In this document: piece after piece, positions 8,159 through 17,152 of the stretch | Layout of the letters: the number at the start of each line of letters is the position of its first letter | Numbering within the stretch: the first letter of the stretch is position 1 | Origin: Polynucleobacter sp. HIN7 | Lineage (GTDB): Bacteria; Pseudomonadota; Gammaproteobacteria; Burkholderiales; Burkholderiaceae | Direction of reading: 5' to 3' | Length of the DNA: 64,000 nt | Assembly (NCBI RefSeq): GCF_030297595.1 | Contig: NZ_AP028138.1 | Coordinates: 620,001-684,000, forward strand | Translations under genes and position numbers: made by a program | The notes under the pieces: generated by a model | Databases searched by the model: none | Told to the model about the DNA's origin: nothing | The model's input: the letters and a program-made list of their open reading frames with translations, nothing else

Positions 8159-8846
8159 AACGTCGCTCCGCAACTTGTCGAACGACAAATATGAATATAT
8201 TTGCCAATATCACAATACCAAGAAGGACAATTCCCAAAGACAAGGCAAACGCAAGATCGCCTTTGCTGGTTTCTAGTGCAATCGCGGTGGTCATGGTACG
8301 CGTTACCCGATCAATATTGCCGCCCACAATCATTACTGCCCCGACTTCTGAGATCGCCCGGGCAAAACCAGCCAGAATGGCGATCGTGAGTGAGAAACGA
8401 CAATCCCAAATGAGCCACTTAAGACGAGCAAAGTAGGGTAGACGCAGAGCCATGAAGGGGTCGCGATGGATTTTCCAAGAATCTTCTAGTAATTGGCGGC
8501 TAAGTGCTGCAATTAAAGGGGTGGTGATAAAAAACTGAGCCACGATCATTCCCTTGACCGTAAATAACCAGCCCCACTCGCCAAAAGGACCGCTTCTTGA
8601 CAGAATCAAGTACACCAAAACGCCCACAATCACTGTCGGTATCCCCATCATGCTATTCAGGATCACGATTGCAACGCGCTTACCCGCAAACTCTTCGGTG
8701 GCTAGCCAAGCCCCAAGCGGCAAGCCCACCAAGGTCCCCAATATCAGGGCCGTGATACTCACCTGCAAAGAGGTGATGACAATGCGCACAATTGCCGCAT
8801 CGAGATGGGCTAGCAGTGCAACGGCATCAAGAAAGGTGGAGCTCAT
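8151..8846 (-). CDS. tupB: ABC transporter permease, tungstate (TupB) type
   Basis: This 231-residue inner-membrane protein has about five or six hydrophobic segments and the permease coupling-loop pattern around EVGAVMIVGGNIDRVTRTMT (EAA-like region). The motif RAISEVGAVMIVGGNI is typical of TupB/WtpB permeases. Its stop overlaps the tupC start. No substrate-binding tupA gene is next to it: upstream of it the plus-strand LOG gene begins. The binding protein must be encoded elsewhere or be missing. Confidence 0.82.
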   Translation of the reverse strand: MSSTFLDAVALLAHLDAAIVRIVITSLQVSITALILGTLVGLPLGAWLATEEFAGKRVAIVILNSMMGIPTVIVGVLVYLILSRSGPFGEWGWLFTVKGMIVAQFFITTPLIAALSRQLLEDSWKIHRDPFMALRLPYFARLKWLIWDCRFSLTIAILAGFARAISEVGAVMIVGGNIDRVTRTMTTAIALETSKGDLAFALSLGIVLLGIVILANIFIFVVRQVAERRYG

Positions 8847-8920
8847 GAGCGAGAATCATTAAAAGGATCATTGGATTCTAACAATCAATGCTCCCTAAGT
8901 CTCGGTGGCACAATGGTGTG

Positions 8921-9469
8921 ATGTCAATTACTGTTTGTGTCTTTTGTGGATCTCGACCCGGTTCTAATCCGAGCTGGTCGACTGCCAGTAGCCAATTGGG
9001 CTCTGAAATTGCTAAGCATGGCTGGCGACTCGTCTTTGGGGGTGGCGGGGGAGGTCTAATGGGTGATCTGGCCCGAGGTGCTTTGGCATCCCATGGCAAT
9101 GTAATTGGCATTATCCCCAGTTTTTTGACTGAGGCAGAGGCTGTGATTGAAAATTTGGCGGAGCTTTACGTCGTAGAAAGTATGGTTGCCCGCAAAGAGA
9201 TGATGATTGAGCTCTCCGATGTTTTTGTGGTTCTACCAGGCGGTATTGGTACGATCGAGGAATTGTTTGAGGTGTGGACTGGTAATCATGTCAAGGCGTA
9301 TAGCAAGCCAATCCTGATTGTGAATCTAAATGGTTTTTATGACTTGCTGCTTCAATTTACTCAACAACAGTTCGATGATGGCTTTTTAATCGAGCGTCAT
9401 TTCAGCGATATCACGGTAGTGAAGACAATTCCTGAGGCAATTGCATTTCTTCAATTGAAGGCGCGGTAA
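8921..9469 (+). CDS. LOG family protein (cytokinin riboside 5'-monophosphate phosphoribohydrolase type)
   Basis: This protein of about 182 residues has the LOG motifs VCVFCGSRPG at the start, FGGGGGGLMGDLARGAL, ESMVARKEMM and PGGIGTIEELFEVWT; the last two form the nucleotide-binding and catalytic PGGxGTxxE site. LOG enzymes release a base from nucleoside monophosphates; in bacteria the in vivo role is often unclear. The start at 8921 (MSITVCVFCG) fits the family better than the in-frame ATG at 8888, although no strong ribosome site precedes it. It is soluble and starts a plus-strand run. Confidence 0.9.
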   Translation: MSITVCVFCGSRPGSNPSWSTASSQLGSEIAKHGWRLVFGGGGGGLMGDLARGALASHGNVIGIIPSFLTEAEAVIENLAELYVVESMVARKEMMIELSDVFVVLPGGIGTIEELFEVWTGNHVKAYSKPILIVNLNGFYDLLLQFTQQQFDDGFLIERHFSDITVVKTIPEAIAFLQLKAR

Positions 9470-9478
9470 TTCAGTATC

Positions 9479-9682
9479 ATGAATGCCATGGCGGATGTCA
9501 TTTGTTTATGTAATCAAATTTGGGACGAGGATTTACGAGAGTATTTGGCAACCCATGAAATTAACTCCATCGAGGAGTTGCGCCAAGAGGCATCAATTTG
9601 TAATAAGTGCATGCAATGCGAAGAGCTCGTTCAAACTGAAATTTATCATGCGCGCATTCGACGCCAGCAACATTCATCCTAG
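9479..9682 (+). CDS. BFD-like [2Fe-2S]-binding protein
   Basis: This 67-residue protein has the bacterioferritin-associated-ferredoxin cysteine pattern: CLC near residue 9-11 and CNKC near residue 41-44, followed by MQC. BFD domains bind a 2Fe-2S cluster and often reduce a partner. The C-terminal end overlaps the next gene by 35 bases in another frame. No bacterioferritin gene is near, so the partner is unknown. Confidence 0.82.
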   Translation: MNAMADVICLCNQIWDEDLREYLATHEINSIEELRQEASICNKCMQCEELVQTEIYHARIRRQQHSS

Positions 9683-10427
9683 TGCAATCCAGCCCGCCTC
9701 AGGTTTGCGGGTGGTCACGATTAATATGCATAAAGGGATGTCACCCCTAAAAATTGACTCGACTGTTTATCGCTTGCGACAGCGTTTAAGGTCACAGCAT
9801 CCGGATTTAATCTTTATTCAAGAGCTACAACAAGAGAACATCCGTCGACAGAAACGTTTATCCACCTGGCCGAAGCAAGAAATCACCCATTTTCTGGCTG
9901 ATGGATTTTATGCAGATTGGCATTACGGTAAAAATGCCGAGTATCGACATGGTCATCACGGCAATGCCATTCTTTCCAAATTTCCATTGCATAAAGGAGA
10001 TAACTACGATATTTCAGCCTATCGGTTTGAGCGTCGCGGTCTCTTGCACTCTATTATTCAATTAGCAGAGGGCCCGCCCATCCATTGCTTTTGTGTACAC
10101 CTGGCCTTATTGCAACGTGGACGTGAGCGCCAAGTCGATACCATCTTGCAGCACATTGAGACTCTATCAAAGCATGAGCCCAGTATTATTGCGGGTGACT
10201 TTAATGATTGGCGTAATTCTGCGAGTGAGCCGATGGGTGAGGCTGGCTTTGTGGATGCGTTTGAGAGTTTGTATGGTGCCCCGGCTAAAACCTTCCCAAG
10301 TGCGAAGCCGATGTTAGCGATGGATCGTATTTATGTGCGTGGCTTAAAGATTCAGAAGGCGCAGGTATTAACCGAATGGTCAAAATTATCAGATCATTTA
10401 GCTGTATATGCAGAGTTAGGTCACTAA
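9648..10427 (+). CDS. endonuclease/exonuclease/phosphatase (EEP) family protein
   Basis: This protein of about 259 residues has the EEP (DNase I-like) motifs: VVTINMHKG, the metal-binding LIFIQELQQEN, GNAILSKFP, IAGDFNDW and the C-terminal LSDHLAVYAEL with the catalytic His. It should be a Mg-dependent phosphodiesterase or nuclease. The start at 9648 was chosen because translation upstream of it runs through the out-of-frame BFD gene. The stop is followed by one base and then the cardiolipin synthase ATG, a pairing common in Burkholderiales. Confidence 0.87.
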   Translation: MRAFDASNIHPSAIQPASGLRVVTINMHKGMSPLKIDSTVYRLRQRLRSQHPDLIFIQELQQENIRRQKRLSTWPKQEITHFLADGFYADWHYGKNAEYRHGHHGNAILSKFPLHKGDNYDISAYRFERRGLLHSIIQLAEGPPIHCFCVHLALLQRGRERQVDTILQHIETLSKHEPSIIAGDFNDWRNSASEPMGEAGFVDAFESLYGAPAKTFPSAKPMLAMDRIYVRGLKIQKAQVLTEWSKLSDHLAVYAELGH

Positions 10428-10428
10428 T

Positions 10429-11898
10429 ATGATGCACCTGTTCACCGGCACCATTTTTGGCTATCACGTCCCGTGGTTTGTGATCCTGCATGTCGTGATT
10501 GCGATCTTATTTTTCCTGCGGATCATCTGGGTTCGACGCCCAGTGGGGGTAGCAGTCTCGTGGCTATTGATTATCGTTTCCTTCCCAATTATTGGCCTGA
10601 TTCTTTATTTGACCATTGGTGAGCGACCCGTTGGCCGAACGCTGACAAGCAAGATCATTCGCATGGAAAAGGAGTACGCCAAAATTAGTAAGGCAATGCG
10701 TCAGTTGCATGAGCCCGACCGCGCCCTTTTGCATCAGGATGCGCATGCGATTAGCCTACTTGCGCAGGCCAAGAACGGTACACCAGTAGCCGCTGGTAAC
10801 CAGATCGAACTGTTTACCAACTCGCTGGAGATCCTGCAGCACTTCATTGATGAGATCAATCGTGCCCAAAAATCCATTCATATGGAGTTTTATATTTGGT
10901 CGCTGGGTGGTGATGCTGACCGAGTGGGCGAGGCCCTGATTGCAGCTTCCAAGCGCGGAGTGAAGTGCCGTGTTTTGCTTGATTCTTTGGGAAGTTCTAG
11001 CTGGTTTAAATCTGCTTGGCCAAAGCGCTTTGCAAATGCCAAGATTGAGGTGACCGAAGCTCTACCAATTCAGTTTGGCCGTTTTCAGTTCCGGCGCGCC
11101 GATCTGCGTTTACACCGCAAGATATTCATCATTGATGGTGAGACAGCATGGACTGGAAGTATGAACTTGGTTGATCCCCGAACCTTTAAACAGGACTCTG
11201 GAGTGGGGGAGTGGGTCGATGCCATGGTTCGTATTCAGGGACCCGTGGTATCCCAGTTTGAGCTCACCTTTTCATACGATTGGAGTGTTGATAACCCAAG
11301 GGTAATGCACTTTAGTGATCGCGATGGTCTCAATAAAAAGCCGGCTGGTAACGCTTTAGCTCAGGAGTTCTCGTCTGGACCAGTTTATCGAGACGATATT
11401 CTTTATCAGGTCTTGCTCTCTGCGGTACTCGATGCGCGCCAGGAGCTCGTGATTACCACCCCGTACTTTGTTCCGGATGAGGGTCTGGTCCAGGCGTTAA
11501 TGGCAGCCGCTCACCGTGGAGTGAAGGTGAAGCTAATCGTACCGCGCTTGAATGATTCAACTTTGGTTGCTTGGAGTAGTCGGAGTTTTTACAGCACTCT
11601 ACTAGGTGCGGGTGTTGAGATCGCTGAGTTTAAAGGAGGCTTATTACACACGAAGAGCCTTTTAATTGATGAGCGGATTGCTATTTTTGGATCGGTCAAC
11701 TTCGATCAGCGCAGCTTACGTCTTAATTTCGAAATCAGCCTCATTGTGTACGACCAAACCTTCTGCACTCAACTTAAACAGTTAACTACCAGTTATCTTA
11801 AACGCTCACAGATCATTAATCGAATTGGGTGGGAACGCCGCCCACGGTGGCGAAGACTGTTGGAGAACACAGCGCACCTAGCATCGCCCTTGCTTTAA
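10429..11898 (+). CDS. cls: cardiolipin synthase (phospholipase D family)
   Basis: This 489-residue protein has two N-terminal membrane segments and two phospholipase-D HKD motifs: HRKIFIIDGETAWTGSMN and HTKSLLIDERIAIFGSVN. Bacterial Cls joins two phosphatidylglycerol molecules into cardiolipin and glycerol at the inner membrane. The length and N-terminal helices fit the ClsA type. It begins right after the EEP gene, and its stop overlaps the convergent CoA transferase by four bases. A Met codon at 10432 is an equal start. Confidence 0.94.
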   Translation: MMHLFTGTIFGYHVPWFVILHVVIAILFFLRIIWVRRPVGVAVSWLLIIVSFPIIGLILYLTIGERPVGRTLTSKIIRMEKEYAKISKAMRQLHEPDRALLHQDAHAISLLAQAKNGTPVAAGNQIELFTNSLEILQHFIDEINRAQKSIHMEFYIWSLGGDADRVGEALIAASKRGVKCRVLLDSLGSSSWFKSAWPKRFANAKIEVTEALPIQFGRFQFRRADLRLHRKIFIIDGETAWTGSMNLVDPRTFKQDSGVGEWVDAMVRIQGPVVSQFELTFSYDWSVDNPRVMHFSDRDGLNKKPAGNALAQEFSSGPVYRDDILYQVLLSAVLDARQELVITTPYFVPDEGLVQALMAAAHRGVKVKLIVPRLNDSTLVAWSSRSFYSTLLGAGVEIAEFKGGLLHTKSLLIDERIAIFGSVNFDQRSLRLNFEISLIVYDQTFCTQLKQLTTSYLKRSQIINRIGWERRPRWRRLLENTAHLASPLL

Positions 11899-13073
11899 AT
11901 CGCTCCGGCTTGTTTTAGCTGCTGGATCGATTCTGCAGAGTGCCCGAGTTCTTTTAGGATTGCCTCAGTGTGTTCACCGACCCCCGGTATTTTGTCCATT
12001 CGATACTCATAGGCAGTATTGATGCCTGGAGGTAATAGGGCGGGGATTGAGCCATTGGGAGATTCCACCGAATGCCAGCGTCCACGCGCACGCAATTGTG
12101 GGTGATCCCAAAACTGATGCATATCATTTAGGGAGGCATTGGCAATCTGAGCCTCCTCGAGTTTGGCTAAAACCTGTTCGCTCGTCATTGCAGAGAAGAT
12201 CTTCAAGATAATGGCATTGAGTTCCACACGGTTTTCATTGCGCTTGAAGTTTTTATCAAAGCGGGGATCGGTCGCAAGCTCAGGCTGCAAGAGTACTTTC
12301 TCGCAAAACAAAGCCCACTCGCGCTCATTCTGAAGACCCAACATAATCGTTTTGCCATCGCCGGCCAAATAAGGACCGTAGGGAAAGATAGTGGCATGCG
12401 AAGCACCGGTGCGCGGTGGCGGAGAGGCGCCATCCATACTGTAATACATCGGGTAGCCCATCCACTCTCCAAGCGCTTCTAGCATGGAAATATCGATCAC
12501 TGACCCTTTGCCCGTCTTTTGTCGCTGGAGAAGCGCTGCCAAGATATTGGTATAGGTATACATACCTGCTGCAATATCTGCAATGGAAATACCAACCTTG
12601 CTAGGGGTCTCAGGTGTTCCAGTGATGGATAAGAGTCCCGCTTCACTCTGAATCAGTAGGTCATACGCTTTTTTATCCCGATACGGCCCATTCTCACCAT
12701 AGCCAGAGAGATTGCAATAAATTAATTTGGGATTGCTTGCTTGTAATGCTTGGGCAGTAAGGCCCATCCGGGCTGCTGCGCCCGGCGCAAGGTTTTGGAC
12801 AAACACATCGGCAGTCTCTAGTAATTGACGCAGGATAGTAAGCGCAGGCTCGTGTTTGAGATCGAGAGTCAAACTTTCTTTGGAGCGATTCACCCAGGTG
12901 AAATGCGAGGACATCCCTTTGGCGCGTTGATCGTAGTTGCGCGCAAAGTCACCGGCACCAGGCCGCTCAATCTTGATGACGCGGGCACCAAGATCCGCTA
13001 GCTGACGAGTAGCAAAAGGCGCCGCGATGACATGCTCGAGTGCAACGACAGTAATACCGTCTAAGGGCCGCAT
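11895..13073 (-). CDS. CaiB/BaiF family (class III) CoA transferase
   Basis: This protein of about 392 residues starts PLDGITVVALEHVIAAPFAT, the typical CaiB N-terminus, and has YCNLSGYGENGPYRDKKAYD and the SITGTPETPSKVGIS region. Family III CoA transferases move CoA between carboxylic acids, with Asp as nucleophile in the AYD stretch. It directly follows an acyl-CoA dehydrogenase gene (stop/start overlap AGTGATG), so both likely act on one short-chain acyl-CoA. The substrate is not clear. GTG at 13076 is an alternative start. Confidence 0.88.
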   Translation of the reverse strand: MRPLDGITVVALEHVIAAPFATRQLADLGARVIKIERPGAGDFARNYDQRAKGMSSHFTWVNRSKESLTLDLKHEPALTILRQLLETADVFVQNLAPGAAARMGLTAQALQASNPKLIYCNLSGYGENGPYRDKKAYDLLIQSEAGLLSITGTPETPSKVGISIADIAAGMYTYTNILAALLQRQKTGKGSVIDISMLEALGEWMGYPMYYSMDGASPPPRTGASHATIFPYGPYLAGDGKTIMLGLQNEREWALFCEKVLLQPELATDPRFDKNFKRNENRVELNAIILKIFSAMTSEQVLAKLEEAQIANASLNDMHQFWDHPQLRARGRWHSVESPNGSIPALLPPGINTAYEYRMDKIPGVGEHTEAILKELGHSAESIQQLKQAGAI

Positions 13074-13075
13074 CA

Positions 13076-14245
13076 CTAGAATGAGCGTGGTAAGCCAAGC
13101 AAGTGCTCGGCCACATAGGAGTAGATCAAATTAGTCGAAATCGGAGCAACTTGATAGAGTCGGGTTTCTCTAAACTTACGTTCGACATCGTATTCACAAG
13201 CAAAGCCAAAGCCCCCATGCGTTTGTAAGCAAACATTGGCGGCTTCCCAGGATGCCTTGGCTGCTAAATACTTCGCCATATTCGACTCAGCCCCACAGGG
13301 CTCTTGTCGATCAAATAGCTCGCAGGCTTTAAAGCGCATCAAGTTCGCTGCCTCGGTCTCAATATAACTATCGGCAATCGGAAACTGAATACCTTGGTTC
13401 ATGCCAATGGGGCGATCAAAGACCACACGCTCAGTAGCGTAGCGGCGTGCGCGATCGATAAACCAATAGGCATCACCAATGCACTCTGCAGCAATGAGTG
13501 TGCGCTCAGCATTTAAGCCGTCCAAAATATATTTGAAGCCCTGACCTTCGGTGCCGATCAAGTTCTCGGCTGGAATCTCTAACTGATCAAAGAAGACCTC
13601 ATTGGTTTCGTGATTGACCATGTTGGCGATGGGACGCACTTCCATTCCTTTACCGATTGCCTCATGGAGATTGACGATGAAGATGGACATACCTTCCGAC
13701 TTTTTCTTGACCTCCGAGAGGGGAGTGGTACGCGCTAACAAGATCATTAAATCCGAATGCTGAATGCGCGAGATCCAAACTTTCTGACCATTGATGATGT
13801 AGCGATCCCCTTTTTTGGTCGCAGTAGTCTTTAGCTTAGTCGTATCGGTTCCAGTAGTAGGCTCAGTCACCGCCATACTTTGCAGTCGCCATTCACCCGA
13901 GGCAATCTTTGGCAAATATTGTTGCTTCTGTTGCTCTGAGCCGTGACGTAGCAAGGTGCCCATGTTGTACATCTGACCATGACACGAGCCAGCATTGCCT
14001 CCGGAGAGATTGATTTCTTCCATGATGACGGAGGCCTCAGCAAGTCCAAGGCCCGAGCCACCATATTCTTCCGGGATTAATGCTGCTAACCAACCTGCAT
14101 CGGTCATCGCCTTCACAAATGCTTCAGGATAGCCGCGCTCGTGATCCACTTTTTGCCAATAGGCAGAGTCATAATGTGAGCAAAGATCGCGAAGCGCTTC
14201 GCGCATTTCCTGATATTGGTCTGGTTTTGGAATACTTAATGCCAT
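13076..14245 (-). CDS. acyl-CoA dehydrogenase family protein
   Basis: This 389-residue flavoprotein has the acyl-CoA dehydrogenase features: LAALIPEEYGGSGLGLAEAS, QSMAVTEPTTGTDTTKL and the C-terminal QTHGGFGFACEYDVERKFRE. It oxidises an acyl-CoA and passes electrons to ETF. The chain-length specificity cannot be told from sequence. It is between an Ntn hydrolase gene (upstream, 2 bases) and a CoA transferase gene (downstream), all minus strand, so they may form one operon. Confidence 0.9.
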   Translation of the reverse strand: MALSIPKPDQYQEMREALRDLCSHYDSAYWQKVDHERGYPEAFVKAMTDAGWLAALIPEEYGGSGLGLAEASVIMEEINLSGGNAGSCHGQMYNMGTLLRHGSEQQKQQYLPKIASGEWRLQSMAVTEPTTGTDTTKLKTTATKKGDRYIINGQKVWISRIQHSDLMILLARTTPLSEVKKKSEGMSIFIVNLHEAIGKGMEVRPIANMVNHETNEVFFDQLEIPAENLIGTEGQGFKYILDGLNAERTLIAAECIGDAYWFIDRARRYATERVVFDRPIGMNQGIQFPIADSYIETEAANLMRFKACELFDRQEPCGAESNMAKYLAAKASWEAANVCLQTHGGFGFACEYDVERKFRETRLYQVAPISTNLIYSYVAEHLLGLPRSF

Positions 14246-14247
14246 GA

Positions 14248-15342
14248 TTAATTCAGTAGTTTATTAGTGATGTCGATGGTTTGATAAGGGAGCTGATCTA
14301 CTGGCCAAGCACCAGATTTATTACTCTCAAAAATCTTTTTGAGATCTAAGGTGACATAACTAGTGCGATTTGCATAGTTGGAGATATGCCATTGCTGGTT
14401 ATTGAGATCCTTAATGTTGACCCATTGGGTGTAATCGGAAACCACTTTATCACCGTCCTTTGAGGCAGCTACACCAATTGGAATATCGACATTATTCAAA
14501 ATATGACCAGTGAGTTGCACGCTCTCAGCGCGGTTGTTTGGTGGTGCAGCAAGTTGGCGTAAGTACGCAGCCCGAATAAATCGTGAGGGCGGGGTGTAAT
14601 CCGCAGGCAAGCCTATCAGCCCACCACCTTGACCAAGCTCTGTAACATTTTGGCCATTCACCGTAACCGCGCTGCGAGCAAAATTGGTTAGGTTAATGTA
14701 ATTTCGAGCATTGGTAATGTGCCAATCGTAGGTTGGGGAGTTCGTTAATACGTTTGCGACATTTTCGTGGATACGCATTTGACCTTTGACGAACTCGATT
14801 ACGATGCTGGCACCTGTGCGATCAGTAAACACAAAATGTAACCAGGGGGGAGTTGGGCCTGAGGGAAGGCTTGAGTCATACCAAACTTTGAAGCGTGGAA
14901 TCTCTTTGCGTAATTCAGCGACATTAGCAAACATGCCCAAAGCAAGCGTACCAAAATCTAGAATCGAGACATAGTCCAAATCTTTAGGGGTAACGGTTTG
15001 ATATTCAGTAAAGCCAGGAAGGAAGTTGCCACTCATCCCTAAGCCGGCGCTATTTTGACCCTCAAGCAGAGCAGGTGCGCCCGGCAAGATTCCTGGGGAG
15101 ATTCCGAGAACAGCGTATTTGGTAATGAACTGGATTGGAGGTAACTTGAGATTATCGGGAGCCGTGGTACGAAATTTAGTTCCTTGTGGGAGGCTGTTGA
15201 TGGTCCATTTCATATCAAAGGCCCACTCCATGGTGCGACCAGCAATGACCGTGCCATCTTTGGCCTGAATATTGACCGCAGTACAAGCAAACGAGCTGTG
15301 AAAAAAACTAAGTAGCGTAAGACCAACCAACCATTGTTTCAT
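14248..15342 (-). CDS. linear amide C-N hydrolase (choloylglycine hydrolase/penicillin V acylase family)
   Basis: This protein of about 364 residues has a signal peptide ending just before FACTAVN, and the cleaved form would begin with Cys, the N-terminal nucleophile of this Ntn-hydrolase family. Other family residues are the Arg in AGRTMEWAFD and GLGMSGNFLPG. The start at 15342 was chosen because GGAGAG lies 5 bases upstream; the longer frame begins with an unneeded extension. It is periplasmic and would cleave an amide such as an N-acyl amino acid, bile-acid-like conjugate or acyl-homoserine lactone. The true substrate is not known. Confidence 0.87.
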   Translation of the reverse strand: MKQWLVGLTLLSFFHSSFACTAVNIQAKDGTVIAGRTMEWAFDMKWTINSLPQGTKFRTTAPDNLKLPPIQFITKYAVLGISPGILPGAPALLEGQNSAGLGMSGNFLPGFTEYQTVTPKDLDYVSILDFGTLALGMFANVAELRKEIPRFKVWYDSSLPSGPTPPWLHFVFTDRTGASIVIEFVKGQMRIHENVANVLTNSPTYDWHITNARNYINLTNFARSAVTVNGQNVTELGQGGGLIGLPADYTPPSRFIRAAYLRQLAAPPNNRAESVQLTGHILNNVDIPIGVAASKDGDKVVSDYTQWVNIKDLNNQQWHISNYANRTSYVTLDLKKIFESNKSGAWPVDQLPYQTIDITNKLLN

Positions 15343-15417
15343 TGTGACTCTCCAACTCAAGATTCGGAATCTTGTAGTTTAATCTAGATACTTTCTTGAT
15401 TGATGGGGCTAATTGCC

Positions 15418-16611
15418 ATGCAACAAATCCTCTCCGGTATTCGTGTCCTAGAGCTTGGCCAATTAATTGCGGGCCCCTTCGCAGCGAAGACCTTGGCGGA
15501 CTTCGGGGCGGAGATTATTAAAGTCGAGTCGCCCGGGGATGGCGATCCATTGCGCAAATGGCGTATGCTGCATGAGGGAACCTCGGTCTGGTGGCAAGCG
15601 CAGTCTCGTAATAAGCAATCGATTTGCATTGACTTGCGCCAACCCGAGGGTCAGGATATCGTGCGACGTTTAGCCCAAGAGGCGGATGTTCTGATTGAAA
15701 ACTTTCGGCCCGGCACGATGGAGAAATGGGGCATGGGTTGGGATGCATTGCATGCGCTTAATCCGAGCTTGATCATGTTGCGTGTTTCTGGCTACGGACA
15801 AGATGGACCGCGTCGCGATGAGCCTGGCTTTGCCGCTATTGCGGAAGCAACGGCTGGATTACGATATTTAACTGGACACCCCGGGCAGGTGCCTGCGCGC
15901 GCGGGCTTATCACTCGGTGACACGATTGCTGGCTTGCATGGCGCCTTGGGTGTTTTGCTGGCACTCTATGAACGTGATGCTCGAGGTGGTCAAGGGCAGA
16001 TGATTGATGTGGCGCTTTACGAAGCAGTGTTTAATCTGACCGAGAGCCTCTTGCCGGAGTACCACGTCTTTGGTGCAATCCGTCAACCAGCAGGAGGGGC
16101 ATTGCCAGGCATTGCCCCATCAAATGCCTATCCTTGTATTGATGGCCAATACGTATTAATTGCCGCCAATGGGGATTCATTATTTAAGCGATTGATGGAT
16201 CTGATCAGTCGTAACGATTTAGGCAACGATCCTGAATTGGCGCGTAACGATGGGCGGGCTAAACGTGCTGACGCCATTGATGAAGCAATTGGGCAATGGA
16301 CGAGCCAACGAACCCTTGAAGAGATTCTGGCTGCTCTACAGGGTATTGCTGTTCCTGCTGGACGTATCTATAGCGCGAAAGATATTGCGGAGGATCCGCA
16401 CTACCGTGCGCGCGGTGTGATTGAAACCATTGAGAGTGCCGAGGGTCTGAACGTCGAGATGCCAGGCATCATTCCGAAGCTCTCCCAAAATCCTGGGCAA
16501 ATTCGACATCGCGCACCGACACTTGGCGAACATACTGAATCGGTTCTCATGAAGCACGGATTTACGGTTGAACAGATTCAGACTTTGAAAGACGCTGGCG
16601 TTCTGCATTAA
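15418..16611 (+). CDS. CaiB/BaiF family CoA transferase
   Basis: This protein of about 397 residues is a second class III CoA transferase: IRVLELGQLIAGPFAAKTLA, KVESPGDGDPLRKW, NFRPGTMEKWG, MLRVSGYGQDGPRRDEPGF and the ADVLIEN stretch. It resembles formyl-CoA/succinyl-CoA transferases. An in-frame ATG at 15400 is possible; ATG 15418 gives the usual start. It faces away from the Ntn hydrolase and ends in the start codon of the next gene (TAATG). The acid it activates is not visible. Confidence 0.88.
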   Translation: MQQILSGIRVLELGQLIAGPFAAKTLADFGAEIIKVESPGDGDPLRKWRMLHEGTSVWWQAQSRNKQSICIDLRQPEGQDIVRRLAQEADVLIENFRPGTMEKWGMGWDALHALNPSLIMLRVSGYGQDGPRRDEPGFAAIAEATAGLRYLTGHPGQVPARAGLSLGDTIAGLHGALGVLLALYERDARGGQGQMIDVALYEAVFNLTESLLPEYHVFGAIRQPAGGALPGIAPSNAYPCIDGQYVLIAANGDSLFKRLMDLISRNDLGNDPELARNDGRAKRADAIDEAIGQWTSQRTLEEILAALQGIAVPAGRIYSAKDIAEDPHYRARGVIETIESAEGLNVEMPGIIPKLSQNPGQIRHRAPTLGEHTESVLMKHGFTVEQIQTLKDAGVLH

Positions 16612-17111
16612 TGGAAGCCCTCATTCATTCCATGATGGATTGGTTTGGTATGCCCACCGTGGGTCTACCGGCGGTATTCATTGTGGCAGCAGTATCCGCC
16701 ACGCTGATACCGATGGGCTCAGAACCCGTTTTGTTTGCATACGTCAGCTTAAATCCTGAGGATTATTGGTTGGCAATTGGTGTGGCAACCCTGGGCAATA
16801 CCCTGGGCGGCATGATTAATTGGTGGCTGGGTTTACTCGCACGAAATACCTATGAGTCATTGCGAGGAGAGACCCATTCACGCGCCCAAGCCTGGCTAGA
16901 AAAACGAGGGCCACCAATGTTGTTACTCTCGTGGTTACCAATCATTGGTGACCCTTTGTGTTTGGTAGCAGGTTGGTTGCGTCTGCAATGGTTACCGTGC
17001 ATGATTTACATGGCGGTTGGTAAGCTACTGCGGTACATCACTCTCACATGGCTGCTAACCTCGATACCCAAGTCCTTTTGGCAAGAATTAGGCCGACTCA
17101 TAGGTCTATGA
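16611..17111 (+). CDS. YqaA/VTT-domain inner-membrane protein
   Basis: This 166-residue membrane protein has about four hydrophobic segments and the DedA/VTT-like motif around EPVLFAYVSLNPEDYW and LGNTLGGMINWWLG, followed by LSWLPIIGDPLCLVAG, typical of YqaA. Such proteins are thought to have lipid scramblase- or transport-related roles. It starts with the last A of the preceding CoA transferase stop, so it is translationally coupled, but a joint function is not obvious. Confidence 0.85.
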   Translation: MEALIHSMMDWFGMPTVGLPAVFIVAAVSATLIPMGSEPVLFAYVSLNPEDYWLAIGVATLGNTLGGMINWWLGLLARNTYESLRGETHSRAQAWLEKRGPPMLLLSWLPIIGDPLCLVAGWLRLQWLPCMIYMAVGKLLRYITLTWLLTSIPKSFWQELGRLIGL

Positions 17112-17152
17112 GAAGATAGTTGTCTTATTGGTTCAAACGAGGGTTTTTTGGA

